Assembly (NCBI GenBank): GCA_963978235.1
Contig: CAXBQM010000044.1
Location: 1 to 9,749, forward strand
Origin: UBA7398 sp963978235
Lineage (GTDB): Bacteria; Actinomycetota; Actinomycetes; Nanopelagicales; Nanopelagicaceae
Direction of reading: 5' to 3'
DNA length: 9,749 bases
The position numbers and the translations under genes were made by a program. The notes under the pieces were generated by a model. The model saw only the letters and a program-made list of their open reading frames with translations. It did no database searches and was not told where the DNA came from. This document shows, piece by piece, positions 1-6,019 of this stretch. How positions within the stretch are numbered: the first letter of the stretch is position 1; each line of letters starts with the position of its first letter.

Positions 1-429
1 GAATTAACTGGTGCGCATACGTACAGCACTATCTTTGGAACTGGCCCGATGGAAACTTACCCAGATCGCAAGATTGGTCGAATCCACAAATGGAGTTCGC
101 AAGTTTCTGACAATTATGTTCCTTATGTGAAGCCACAAGAAAATGGTGGCCGTGCCGACGTTCGTTGGTTTACCGTGACCGATTCAGCGGGCCATGGCTT
201 GTATGTGCAACTGGATAAACCACGTCAGGTAACGATTACTCCAATGCGTTCTAGCGATCTCGCGGATGCGACTCATCACGTTGATGTTCAACCGTCTGGC
301 AATACCGTCGTCACTATTGATGCCGCACATCGTGGCGTGGGTACCGCTTCATGTGGTCCAGATACGCTTGATAAATACCGAATTAAGCCCGGTATCTTTA
401 CTTGGCAGTGGAGCGCAGTACAGATCTAA
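1..429 (+). CDS. GH2 beta-galactosidase, C-terminal fragment (5' end outside window)
   Basis: This is the end of a LacZ-type glycoside hydrolase family 2 enzyme, which hydrolyses terminal beta-galactosides such as lactose. The reading frame is open from base 1 to the TAA at 427-429, so the ATG at 49 is an internal methionine and about 142 residues of the C-terminus are visible. They match the last beta-sandwich domain (Bgal_small_N, domain 5 of E. coli LacZ). Landmarks are ENYPDR-like METYPDRK, then VPYVKPQENGGRADVRW, then DAAHRGVGTASCGPDTL, and a Trp-rich end. The position of E. coli Trp999 appears to hold Cys (TASCGPD), a variant I recall from many other GH2 enzymes. The catalytic glutamates lie upstream, outside the window, so activity cannot be judged here. 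The gene converges on the SGNH hydrolase gene with a 17-bp gap. Substrate is inferred from the family only. Confidence 0.9.
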   Translation, partial: ELTGAHTYSTIFGTGPMETYPDRKIGRIHKWSSQVSDNYVPYVKPQENGGRADVRWFTVTDSAGHGLYVQLDKPRQVTITPMRSSDLADATHHVDVQPSGNTVVTIDAAHRGVGTASCGPDTLDKYRIKPGIFTWQWSAVQI

Positions 430-440
430 TTTTTGTACTG
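416..440. terminator. Possible hairpin at the GH2 / SGNH convergent junction
   Basis: CAGTACA at 416-422 and TGTACTG at 434-440 form a perfect 7-bp inverted repeat with an 11-base loop that contains the GH2 stop codon. It lies where two transcripts converge, so it could act on either. Neither side has a clear U-run after the stem, and three of the seven pairs are G-C, so this is at most a weak terminator. Confidence 0.3.
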
Positions 441-446
441 AGTAAA

Positions 447-1223
447 TTAACGAACGGGCCACTTGATTGGCACTTCATATTTTGCGCTTCGACCATCACC
501 TGATGAACGTCCTCGTAGCCGTCGAATGATCCACGGAATTCCAAATGTAATTAACCACCAGAGATCTTTCGCTACTCGAATTGGCGCAATCGGTCGTGCT
601 CGGCCAGTTAGTGGAGTACGCCAATGTGGATCATGTGGCGCACCAAGTTTTTCTAAAACACCTTGTGCGACTCGGCGATGGCCCTCGGCATTGAGATGCA
701 ATTTATCTGAAGAAATAAAGCGTGGGTCTTGCCAGAATGAATCGAAATTAGGATCGAGCAAAATTGCTCCTACTTCGTTCGCCATCACTCGAACATTTTC
801 ATTAAATACTTTAAAGCGCTCCTGCCAGATCTTCGCTCGTTTAGTTTTCTCACCAGTATCTTCGAGAACGCAGAAGAGCATTAATTGTGCGCCGGATTTT
901 GCAAGAAAACGAACCGTCTCTGAATACTCTTCAATCACTGAATTCGGATTGTATTTTGGTCGAAGTACATCATTTGCACCTGCATGAAATGAAAGCAAAG
1001 TGGAGCGACCTTCCACATATTTCAACGCTACTGGAACTTGATCGCGCGCTACTTGGCCAACTAATTTTCCACGAATCGCTAAATTCATATACGTGAAGTT
1101 GGGATTTCCTTCAGCAAGTACATCTGCAACTCGATCGGCCCAGCCACGATATTTCCCGTTTATCTGCTCATCCGACATACCTTCTGTCATCGAATCTCCG
1201 AGTGCGATAAAACGAGTAAACAT
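447..1223 (-). CDS. SGNH/GDSL-type hydrolase
   Basis: Predicted serine esterase/lipase of the SGNH hydrolase superfamily, 258 residues; the substrate is unknown. All four blocks are visible: GDSMTEG with nucleophile Ser11, Gly52 after NLAIR, GAND with Asn84, and DKLH with Asp173 and His176. There is no signal peptide, so it is probably cytoplasmic. After the catalytic domain comes a short aromatic stretch (about 221-233, LWWLITFGIPWII) followed by a basic RRLRGRSSGDG tail. I recall a similar GRSSGDG tail in other actinobacterial members. The hydrophobic run is short for a membrane span and may be an amphipathic membrane contact. The ATG has an AGAGG ribosome site 10 bases upstream, which overlaps the rlmB stop. 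The gap to rlmB is 13 bp, so this is the last gene of the carD operon. Confidence 0.88.
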   Translation of the reverse strand: MFTRFIALGDSMTEGMSDEQINGKYRGWADRVADVLAEGNPNFTYMNLAIRGKLVGQVARDQVPVALKYVEGRSTLLSFHAGANDVLRPKYNPNSVIEEYSETVRFLAKSGAQLMLFCVLEDTGEKTKRAKIWQERFKVFNENVRVMANEVGAILLDPNFDSFWQDPRFISSDKLHLNAEGHRRVAQGVLEKLGAPHDPHWRTPLTGRARPIAPIRVAKDLWWLITFGIPWIIRRLRGRSSGDGRSAKYEVPIKWPVR

Positions 1224-1236
1224 TGTTAAGTAACCT

Positions 1237-2301
1237 CTAGCGGGAACGTTTCTTATCTATTTCATACAACGCGATGGACATAGCAACGCTGGCATTAAGT
1301 GACTCCACGCTTCGCTGCATTGGAATAGAAACAACGAGATCGCACTTCTCTCGAACCAGCCGCGATAAGCCTTTTCCTTCACTGCCAGCAATCACCATCA
1401 ACGGCTCGGTCGAAACGGTCATAGCGTCGATTGCTTGATCGCTCTCCCCATCAAGTCCGACGATAAAACAGCCATACGCTTTTGCATCATCAATTGAGCG
1501 CGCAAGGTTTGTTACTTGTGCAATCGGTAACCGAGCAGCAGCACCGGCTGATGCTTTCCATGCGGTTGCTGTAATGCTGGCATTTCGACGTTCCGGAATG
1601 ATGAGGCCATCTGCACCAAATGCTGCAGCAGATCGAACAATCGCACCGATATTTCGTGGATCGGTTACGCCATCAACTGCAATAAAGAGCGCTGGTGCCT
1701 TTGCTCGTTGGAAAATTTCTTTCTGCGAGGAATATTGAAATGGTTTAACAATCAGCGCAACGCCTTGATGGCTAGCAATTCCTGTTAACGCTTCCAACTT
1801 TCCACGCGGTACTTCTCGAACTGGCAATTGAGATTTCTGAGCGTGGTGCATAATTTCAGTAAGACGTTCGTCAACATCCACGCCTACTGCCACAACTAAT
1901 TCGCGAGCAGGAATTCCGGCACGGAGCGCTTCAACAACAGTATTTCGCCCAGCGATCGTATCGACGTAAGTTTTTTCTCGCTGCTGTTGGCGACGGTTAT
2001 CGCGGCGATCGCTACGATCACCACGTCGATCATTACGTTGATCATTACGTTGATCATTACGACGATCACCGCGACGTGAGTCATTGCGAGAATCATTTCT
2101 CGAGCCATTTCGTGAATCTTCTCTGCGACGTTCTGGTTTTCCAGGTTTGCCCGCTTTTCGTTTTGCCGCTTTGTGATACGGACGATCTTCGGCTTTGGGA
2201 GTTGGTCCACGACCGCGCAAACCGCGACGTTGCGGTTTGTTACTTCCAGGCTTATTTCCGGTTCTATTTCCGGTTCTCGCTCTATCTCTCATATCGACCA
2301 A
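1237..2301 (-). CDS. rlmB: 23S rRNA (guanosine-2'-O-)-methyltransferase RlmB, SpoU/TrmH family
   Basis: SAM-dependent SPOUT methyltransferase, expected to 2'-O-methylate the guanosine equivalent to E. coli Gm2251 in the 23S rRNA P-loop. Counting from the TTG start (354 residues), 1-110 is a basic, disordered extension with Arg-Asn-Asp repeats. About 115-187 is the SpoU substrate-binding domain (IAGRNTVVEAL...SHQGVAL). About 204-350 is the knotted catalytic domain, with motif 1 DGVTDPRNIGAIVRSA (from 210), motif 2 AGSEGKGL (305-312) and motif 3 IPMQRSVESLNASVA (326-340, Asn336). The start is ambiguous. TTG at 2301 has AGAAGGG five bases upstream but overlaps cysS by 13 bp. ATG at 2292 forms an ATGA overlap with the cysS stop and loses three residues. 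Family and domain are clear; the exact methylated base is inferred. Confidence 0.93.
   Translation of the reverse strand: MVDMRDRARTGNRTGNKPGSNKPQRRGLRGRGPTPKAEDRPYHKAAKRKAGKPGKPERRREDSRNGSRNDSRNDSRRGDRRNDQRNDQRNDRRGDRSDRRDNRRQQQREKTYVDTIAGRNTVVEALRAGIPARELVVAVGVDVDERLTEIMHHAQKSQLPVREVPRGKLEALTGIASHQGVALIVKPFQYSSQKEIFQRAKAPALFIAVDGVTDPRNIGAIVRSAAAFGADGLIIPERRNASITATAWKASAGAAARLPIAQVTNLARSIDDAKAYGCFIVGLDGESDQAIDAMTVSTEPLMVIAGSEGKGLSRLVREKCDLVVSIPMQRSVESLNASVAMSIALYEIDKKRSR
2028..2063. repeat. Three tandem 12-bp units inside rlmB
   Basis: GATCATTACGTT at 2028-2039 is repeated exactly at 2040-2051, and again at 2052-2063 with the last two bases changed (GAC for GTT). Read on the minus strand, each unit encodes Arg-Asn-Asp plus Gln or Arg, so copy number can change without a frameshift. 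Degenerate related units continue to about 2115 and encode Ser-Arg-Asn-Asp/Gly repeats. Strand slippage is the likely origin. Confidence 0.9.
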
Positions 2302-3662
2302 CGCGGCCCTTCTGGCGTATCTTCAATAGTAATTCCCATTCCACTAATGCGATCTCGAATCGCATCAGCTGCCGCAAAATCTTTGCGGGAACGCGCTGCT
2401 TCTCGTTGTTCAAGAAGTAACGAAATTAACCCATCTATTGCTTGAGTGAGTTCAGAATTATCATCTGCTGCGAATGCAGCATCAAACGGGTCACAGCCTA
2501 ACACTGTAAGTACGCCGCGAATTTTCGCTGCAGCGTTTGCTACATCAGCGCTCTTACTTTGAGTGAGCGCAGTATTTCCTTGTGTCAGCCACTCTGAAAC
2601 TAACGCTAACGCTTGCGGTACCGCTAAATCATCATTCATTAAATCGGCAAACTTTGTATCAATAATCGGTTCTTGAATTCCTGCGCGCTTGAGAAACTTT
2701 TCTATTCGTCGATAGGCGACTGCTGATTCTTCTAACGCTTCAAATGAAAACTCCAACATTGATCGATAGTGAGCGCTTCCTAAATACCACCGAAGTTCAG
2801 CGCCACGAACTTTCTTGAGAATCTCTTTCACTTGGAGTGAATTACCCAGGGATTTACTCATCTTCTCACCAGCAGTTGTTACCCACGCATTGTGCATCCA
2901 TAATTGTGCAAAGCCGTAACCTGCTGCTTCGGATTGTGCAATTTCATTTTCATGATGTGGGAAAACTAAATCCAAACCACCGCCGTGAATATCAAAGCTC
3001 TCGCCGAGATAGGCATGCGCCATTGCCGAACACTCCAAATGCCAACCTGGTCTTCCTGCTCCCCACGGCGTTGGCCACGATGGTTCGCCAGGTTTCGCCG
3101 CTTTCCATAACGCAAAATCTCGTGGATCTTTCTTATATGTTTCATCTGCGTCACCAGCTGGTTTGAGATCATCTAATTTTTGATGGGAGAGCGTGAGATA
3201 GCGCTTCAATTTTCGAACTTCCAAATACACATCGCCATTTCCTGGCGCATATGCACTGCCATTCTCAATAAGTTTCGCCATCAACTCAATCATCTGCGTG
3301 ATGTGGCCGGTCGCGCGCGGTTCGTATGTTGGTGGGAGAACATTGAGCGCTCCGTAAGCGTGTGAAAAAGCGCGCTCGTATTTCATCGCAAGCGCCCACC
3401 ACTCCATCTCTTCATGAATGGCTTTATGCAAAATCTTGTCATCAATATCAGTAACGTTTCGTACAAAAGTTACTTTAAAACCAGATGCGGTTAACCAGCG
3501 ACGGAGTATGTCGAAATTTACGCCGCTTCGAATATGTCCAATATGTGGTTCTGCTTGCACAGTTGCACCGCAGAGATAGATAGAGACTTCACCTTTATTA
3601 ATGGGCACAAACTCGCGAACTGAACGAGTCGCAGTGTCATATAAGGCGAGAGACGAAGACAT
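2289..3662 (-). CDS. cysS: Cysteinyl-tRNA synthetase
   Basis: Class I aminoacyl-tRNA synthetase that charges tRNA-Cys with cysteine in the cytoplasm. It is 457 residues long, close to the E. coli enzyme (461). The ATP-binding HIGH motif is exact (residues 40-43) and KMSKS lies at 267-271. The four zinc ligands that select cysteine are in place: Cys31 in YLCGATV, Cys211 in HLECSAM, and His236 and Glu240 in PHHENE. The anticodon-binding helical domain follows. The C-terminus has the usual REAARSRKDFAAADAIRD helix and ends in EDTPEGPRWSI. The CysS-like ligase MshC of mycothiol synthesis is related, but full length and this C-terminal domain favour true CysS. The ATG start is 19 bp after the ispDF stop with only a weak purine-rich site (GGAAA), and the end overlaps the rlmB start. 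Confidence 0.97.
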   Translation of the reverse strand: MSSSLALYDTATRSVREFVPINKGEVSIYLCGATVQAEPHIGHIRSGVNFDILRRWLTASGFKVTFVRNVTDIDDKILHKAIHEEMEWWALAMKYERAFSHAYGALNVLPPTYEPRATGHITQMIELMAKLIENGSAYAPGNGDVYLEVRKLKRYLTLSHQKLDDLKPAGDADETYKKDPRDFALWKAAKPGEPSWPTPWGAGRPGWHLECSAMAHAYLGESFDIHGGGLDLVFPHHENEIAQSEAAGYGFAQLWMHNAWVTTAGEKMSKSLGNSLQVKEILKKVRGAELRWYLGSAHYRSMLEFSFEALEESAVAYRRIEKFLKRAGIQEPIIDTKFADLMNDDLAVPQALALVSEWLTQGNTALTQSKSADVANAAAKIRGVLTVLGCDPFDAAFAADDNSELTQAIDGLISLLLEQREAARSRKDFAAADAIRDRISGMGITIEDTPEGPRWSI

Positions 3663-3681
3663 TGAGTGATTCTATTTCCGA

Positions 3682-4836
3682 TTACCGAGAAACCTGAAAA
3701 ACACTGGCGATCGCTATTGCAGAAAGCCCTTTTCCTTCACCAGTAAAGCCCAATCCGTCTGTGCTTGTTGCAGTAACAGAGACGGTTGCGCCATTGAGCG
3801 CGCTTGAAAGTGCTGCAATTGCTTCCGCGCGACGTGGTCCAATCTTGGGTCGATTACCAACGATTTGTACCGAAACATTTGCAATGGCAAAACCTTTCGC
3901 GGTAATTCTCTGCAACGTCTCTTTCAATAACTTCTCGCCCGACGCTCCGGCATACGCAGGATCGGACGTTCCAAAATTAGATCCGAGATCGCCTAATTGA
4001 GTTGCCGCAAAGAGCGCATCACATATTGCATGCGCAGCCACATCGCCATCCGAATGGCCATCAACTCCAATTTCGTTCTCCCATTTCAAACACGCTAACC
4101 AGAGTTCGCGTGATGAATCTTGAGAAAAAGCGTGTGCATCAGTTCCAATACCGGTCATTAGCGTTGGCGCTGAACCATCAAGGAATTGCATGGCGGTTGA
4201 AATATCTTCTGGCGTTGTAATTTTCATCGCCCGCGCTTCACCCGCGATTGTTTTTACTTTGATTCCTAGCGCTTCAACCAGCGCAGCATCGTCGGTTGCA
4301 TCCTCACTTGCTTCGTGAGCGCGAAGAAGAACCGATTTATCAAATCCTTGTGGCGTTTGGACAATTGCCAACGAAGATCGATCAGGAGTTGCACGCACAT
4401 AGCCATCACGTCCAACTTCTTTAATGGTGTCGATCACGGAAAGTGTTGGGATCACTGCCGATTCACCAGCTACTACCGCATCACGAATTCGTGTTGCTAA
4501 CTCACTTGTTGCAAGCCCGCGAGCCGCGTCATGGACCAAGACACAACTCACCGAAGGCGAGAGTGAATTAACTGCTAACCGAACGGAATCGCTCCGTAAT
4601 ACGCCACCTGTAATTACTTGTGCACTGTCACCGACAATTTTTCGATATTCGGCTTCATATCCTTGTGGTGCAGTAATGACAATCTCATCAACCACGGATG
4701 AAAGGGCTGTAAATGCTCGTTCTAATAGCGATACGCCATGGATTTGAACAAGCGCTTTTGGAATCTGTGCCCCGAGTCGATGTCCCATACCTGCTGCAGC
4801 AATAATCGCTGCGGTACGTGGGTTTGACTGGCTCAC
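3682..4836 (-). CDS. ispDF: Bifunctional IspD-IspF fusion (MEP cytidylyltransferase / MEcPP synthase)
   Basis: Fusion of two non-consecutive MEP-pathway enzymes of isoprenoid synthesis. IspD turns MEP and CTP into CDP-ME. IspF cyclises CDP-ME phosphate into MEcPP. Residues 1-220 are IspD: nucleotide loop AAAGMGHRLG with PKAL (26-29), HDAAR (102-106), the TPQGF segment (161-165), and MKITTPEDI (204-212) with the lysine expected near the substrate phosphate. Residues about 228-384 are IspF: GIGTDAHAF with metal ligands Asp233 and His235, HSDGDVAAHA with His269, and the C-terminal LGFTGEGKG loop. The linker is only a few residues. The gene starts with GTG, 11 bp after the carD stop. No ribosome site is visible, so translation probably depends on ribosomes finishing carD. 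M. tuberculosis has ispD and ispF as separate genes in this position. Confidence 0.95.
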   Translation of the reverse strand: MSQSNPRTAAIIAAAGMGHRLGAQIPKALVQIHGVSLLERAFTALSSVVDEIVITAPQGYEAEYRKIVGDSAQVITGGVLRSDSVRLAVNSLSPSVSCVLVHDAARGLATSELATRIRDAVVAGESAVIPTLSVIDTIKEVGRDGYVRATPDRSSLAIVQTPQGFDKSVLLRAHEASEDATDDAALVEALGIKVKTIAGEARAMKITTPEDISTAMQFLDGSAPTLMTGIGTDAHAFSQDSSRELWLACLKWENEIGVDGHSDGDVAAHAICDALFAATQLGDLGSNFGTSDPAYAGASGEKLLKETLQRITAKGFAIANVSVQIVGNRPKIGPRRAEAIAALSSALNGATVSVTATSTDGLGFTGEGKGLSAIAIASVFQVSR

Positions 4837-4847
4837 AGTTGAGCCAA

Positions 4848-5330
4848 TTAGGAGGCGAGTACCTCGTTGAGAATGGACTCGGCTTTTGCTTCGTCAGTGT
4901 GCTCAGCGAGTGCCAATTCAGAGATCAAAATTGATTTTGCTTTTGCGAGCATTCGCTTCTCGCCAGCAGATAAGCCACGATCAAGGTCGCGGCGATACAA
5001 ATCGCGAACAACTTCTGCAACTTTAATGACATCACCAGATGCTAATTTTTCAAGGTTTGCTTTGTAACGACGTGACCAGTTTGTTGGTTCTTCGGTATAT
5101 GGCTGGCGAAGAACACCGAATACTCGATCTAAACCTGCTGAATCAACAACGTCACGTACTCCGACAAGATCACAATTCTCTGCTGGAACTCTTACCGTTA
5201 AATCACCTTGGGCCACTTTGAGAACTAAGTAGATTTTCTCTTCGCCCTTAATGGTCCGAGTCTCAATCGCTTCGATGAGAGCCGCTCCGTGGTGAGGATA
5301 AACAACGGTTTCGCCAACTTTGAATGTCAT
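4848..5330 (-). CDS. carD: CarD, RNA polymerase-binding transcription regulator
   Basis: CarD binds the RNA polymerase beta subunit and stabilises open promoter complexes, notably at rRNA promoters; it is essential in mycobacteria. The 160-residue protein is nearly collinear with M. tuberculosis CarD (162). Residues 1-50 form the Tudor-like RNA polymerase-interaction domain (FKVGETVVYPHHGAALIEAIE). The rest is the helical DNA-binding domain (EEPTNWSRRYKANLEKLASGD). Key residues known from the mycobacterial protein are kept: Arg25 and Arg47 at the polymerase contact, Trp85 as the minor-groove wedge, and Lys90. The frame is open further upstream to an ATG at 5414, giving 188 residues. That extension would read across the predicted promoter and lacks CarD similarity. 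The ATG at 5330 has GAAAGG five bases upstream, so I start there. It is the first gene of the operon. Confidence 0.97.
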   Translation of the reverse strand: MTFKVGETVVYPHHGAALIEAIETRTIKGEEKIYLVLKVAQGDLTVRVPAENCDLVGVRDVVDSAGLDRVFGVLRQPYTEEPTNWSRRYKANLEKLASGDVIKVAEVVRDLYRRDLDRGLSAGEKRMLAKAKSILISELALAEHTDEAKAESILNEVLAS

Positions 5331-5335
5331 TGTTG

Positions 5336-5341
5336 CCTTTC
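5336..5341 (-). promoter_or_regulatory. Ribosome binding site that sets the carD start
   Basis: GAAAGG on the minus strand lies five bases before the ATG at 5330. It is one of the clearer ribosome sites in the window and supports the 160-residue CarD over the longer frame. Confidence 0.7.
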
Positions 5342-5391
5342 TTGACAGCCTCTGATGGTGCTGAGAGGGGAGATCGGGAGCAAGAGGGTTA

Positions 5392-5419
5392 ATTCTACCA
5401 GCCACTTCTGACACATCAA
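5392..5419 (-). promoter_or_regulatory. Predicted housekeeping promoter of the carD operon
   Basis: On the minus strand a TTGATG -35 element (5419-5414) is followed, 16 bases later, by a TAGAAT -10 element (5397-5392) with TGG directly in front, as in an extended -10. Transcription would start near 5385, leaving a leader of about 55 bases before carD. The leader holds a small CCTCT/AGAGG stem. All five downstream genes are closely packed, so this is probably the main promoter of the operon. Confidence 0.6.
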
Positions 5420-5475
5420 AGTTGAGCTACCCCTCCTGAAATCAGCCATTGGCGCTGAAAAACTGGCCATTACCC

Positions 5476-5481
5476 TAAAAT
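5476..5481 (+). promoter_or_regulatory. -10 element of a leaderless lpqE-like transcript
   Basis: TAAAAT lies six bases before the ATG at 5488. A start site seven bases after the -10 element would fall on the A of the start codon, which is the layout of leaderless actinobacterial genes. No ribosome binding site is present before this ATG, which agrees. No good -35 element is seen at the usual distance. Confidence 0.5.
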
Positions 5482-5487
5482 GCGCCA

Positions 5488-6012
5488 ATGACGATTTCCA
5501 GAAAAAAGAAATTCGCAATTGCTTTAACAACTCTTTCGCTCGTCTTCGCAGTGACAAGTTGTGGCGCAGGATTAGAAGCGCCAACTTCGAAAATTCGACA
5601 AGTCACTGATGGCGCCGAAGCTGATGCTGGTTCAATCAAAGTTCGCCACATCATGGTTGTTGCTCAAGCAGATGGTTCTGGAACTCTTGTTGGCTCAATT
5701 GTGAATTCTGCTGGTGAATCTGACGCAATTGAAGTAATTGGAATTAATTACCAAGTAGCCACCTATGCTGGCAAGAAAGATCTCCTCGTTAATTCGCCAG
5801 TGAATTTCGCTGGCGCGTCTGCAAATGCGCAAGTCTCTGTTCCAACTCTTGGCGCACCTATTGGGAGCAACGTTGTTGTTGAGATTCGATTTACAAAAGC
5901 GGGGTCAGTAAAAGTGAACGCACTCGTTCGCGAACGATCTGGCGAACTTGCCGATGTTGGTGGCGAGATAGTTACTCCGTCAGCAAGCCCCTCGCCTAGC
6001 GCAACGAAGTAA
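5488..6012 (+). CDS. LpqE-like secreted lipoprotein, function unknown
   Basis: A 174-residue predicted lipoprotein anchored outside the cytoplasmic membrane. It has a basic N-terminus (ISRKKK), a hydrophobic stretch (about 9-22) and a lipobox VTSC with Cys25 as the lipidated residue, then GAGLEAPTSK. The mature part looks like a small beta-sandwich (alternating Val/Ile strands, about 48-150) and ends in a Ser/Pro-rich tail (TPSASPSPSATK). Position and the SCGAG start recall M. tuberculosis LpqE (Rv3584), which is also divergent from carD. LpqE has sometimes been linked to copper-binding PCuAC proteins, but here the only HxM is His54-Met56 and no other Met or His follows, so a copper site is unlikely. 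The gene is probably leaderless. Its stop abuts the gpmA stop. Lipoprotein status is well supported; orthology with LpqE rests on synteny and weak sequence resemblance. Confidence 0.82.
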   Translation: MTISRKKKFAIALTTLSLVFAVTSCGAGLEAPTSKIRQVTDGAEADAGSIKVRHIMVVAQADGSGTLVGSIVNSAGESDAIEVIGINYQVATYAGKKDLLVNSPVNFAGASANAQVSVPTLGAPIGSNVVVEIRFTKAGSVKVNALVRERSGELADVGGEIVTPSASPSPSATK

Positions 6013-6019
6013 TTACTTC
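6006..6019. repeat. 14-bp perfect palindrome across two abutting stop codons
   Basis: GAAGTAATTACTTC is centred exactly between the lpqE-like stop (6010-6012) and the gpmA stop (6013-6015). It arises because both genes end with the same AAG-TAA codons. It could fold as a 5-bp stem with an AATT loop in either transcript, but no U-run follows, so I do not call it a terminator. Confidence 0.85.

Noticed and set aside
463..987. Open frame of 174 codons on the plus strand opposite the SGNH hydrolase gene
   Set aside because: It is antisense to a gene with a complete catalytic motif set, its composition is atypical, and it has no recognisable domain.
1896..2210. Open frame of 104 codons within the rlmB tail region on the same strand
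   Set aside because: It is a shadow frame produced by the repeat-rich rlmB sequence; its product is a low-complexity Met/Val/Ile run with no family resemblance.
5331..5414. Longer CarD of 188 residues starting at 5414
   Set aside because: The extra 28 residues have no CarD similarity and their codons run across the predicted -10 region. The ATG at 5330 has a good ribosome site and matches the known CarD N-terminus.
5480..5491. Three-codon mini-ORF (ATG CGC CAA TGA) overlapping the lpqE-like start; a similar one (ATG GCG CTA TGA) overlaps the gpmA start
   Set aside because: The lpqE-like transcript probably begins at or near 5488, so the mini-ORF would not be in it. Neither mini-ORF has a ribosome site, and short ATG-to-TGA matches of this kind arise easily by chance.
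5488..6012. Copper-chaperone (PCuAC-type) role for the lipoprotein
   Set aside because: After His54 and Met56 the mature protein contains no further Met or His, so the expected copper ligands are absent.
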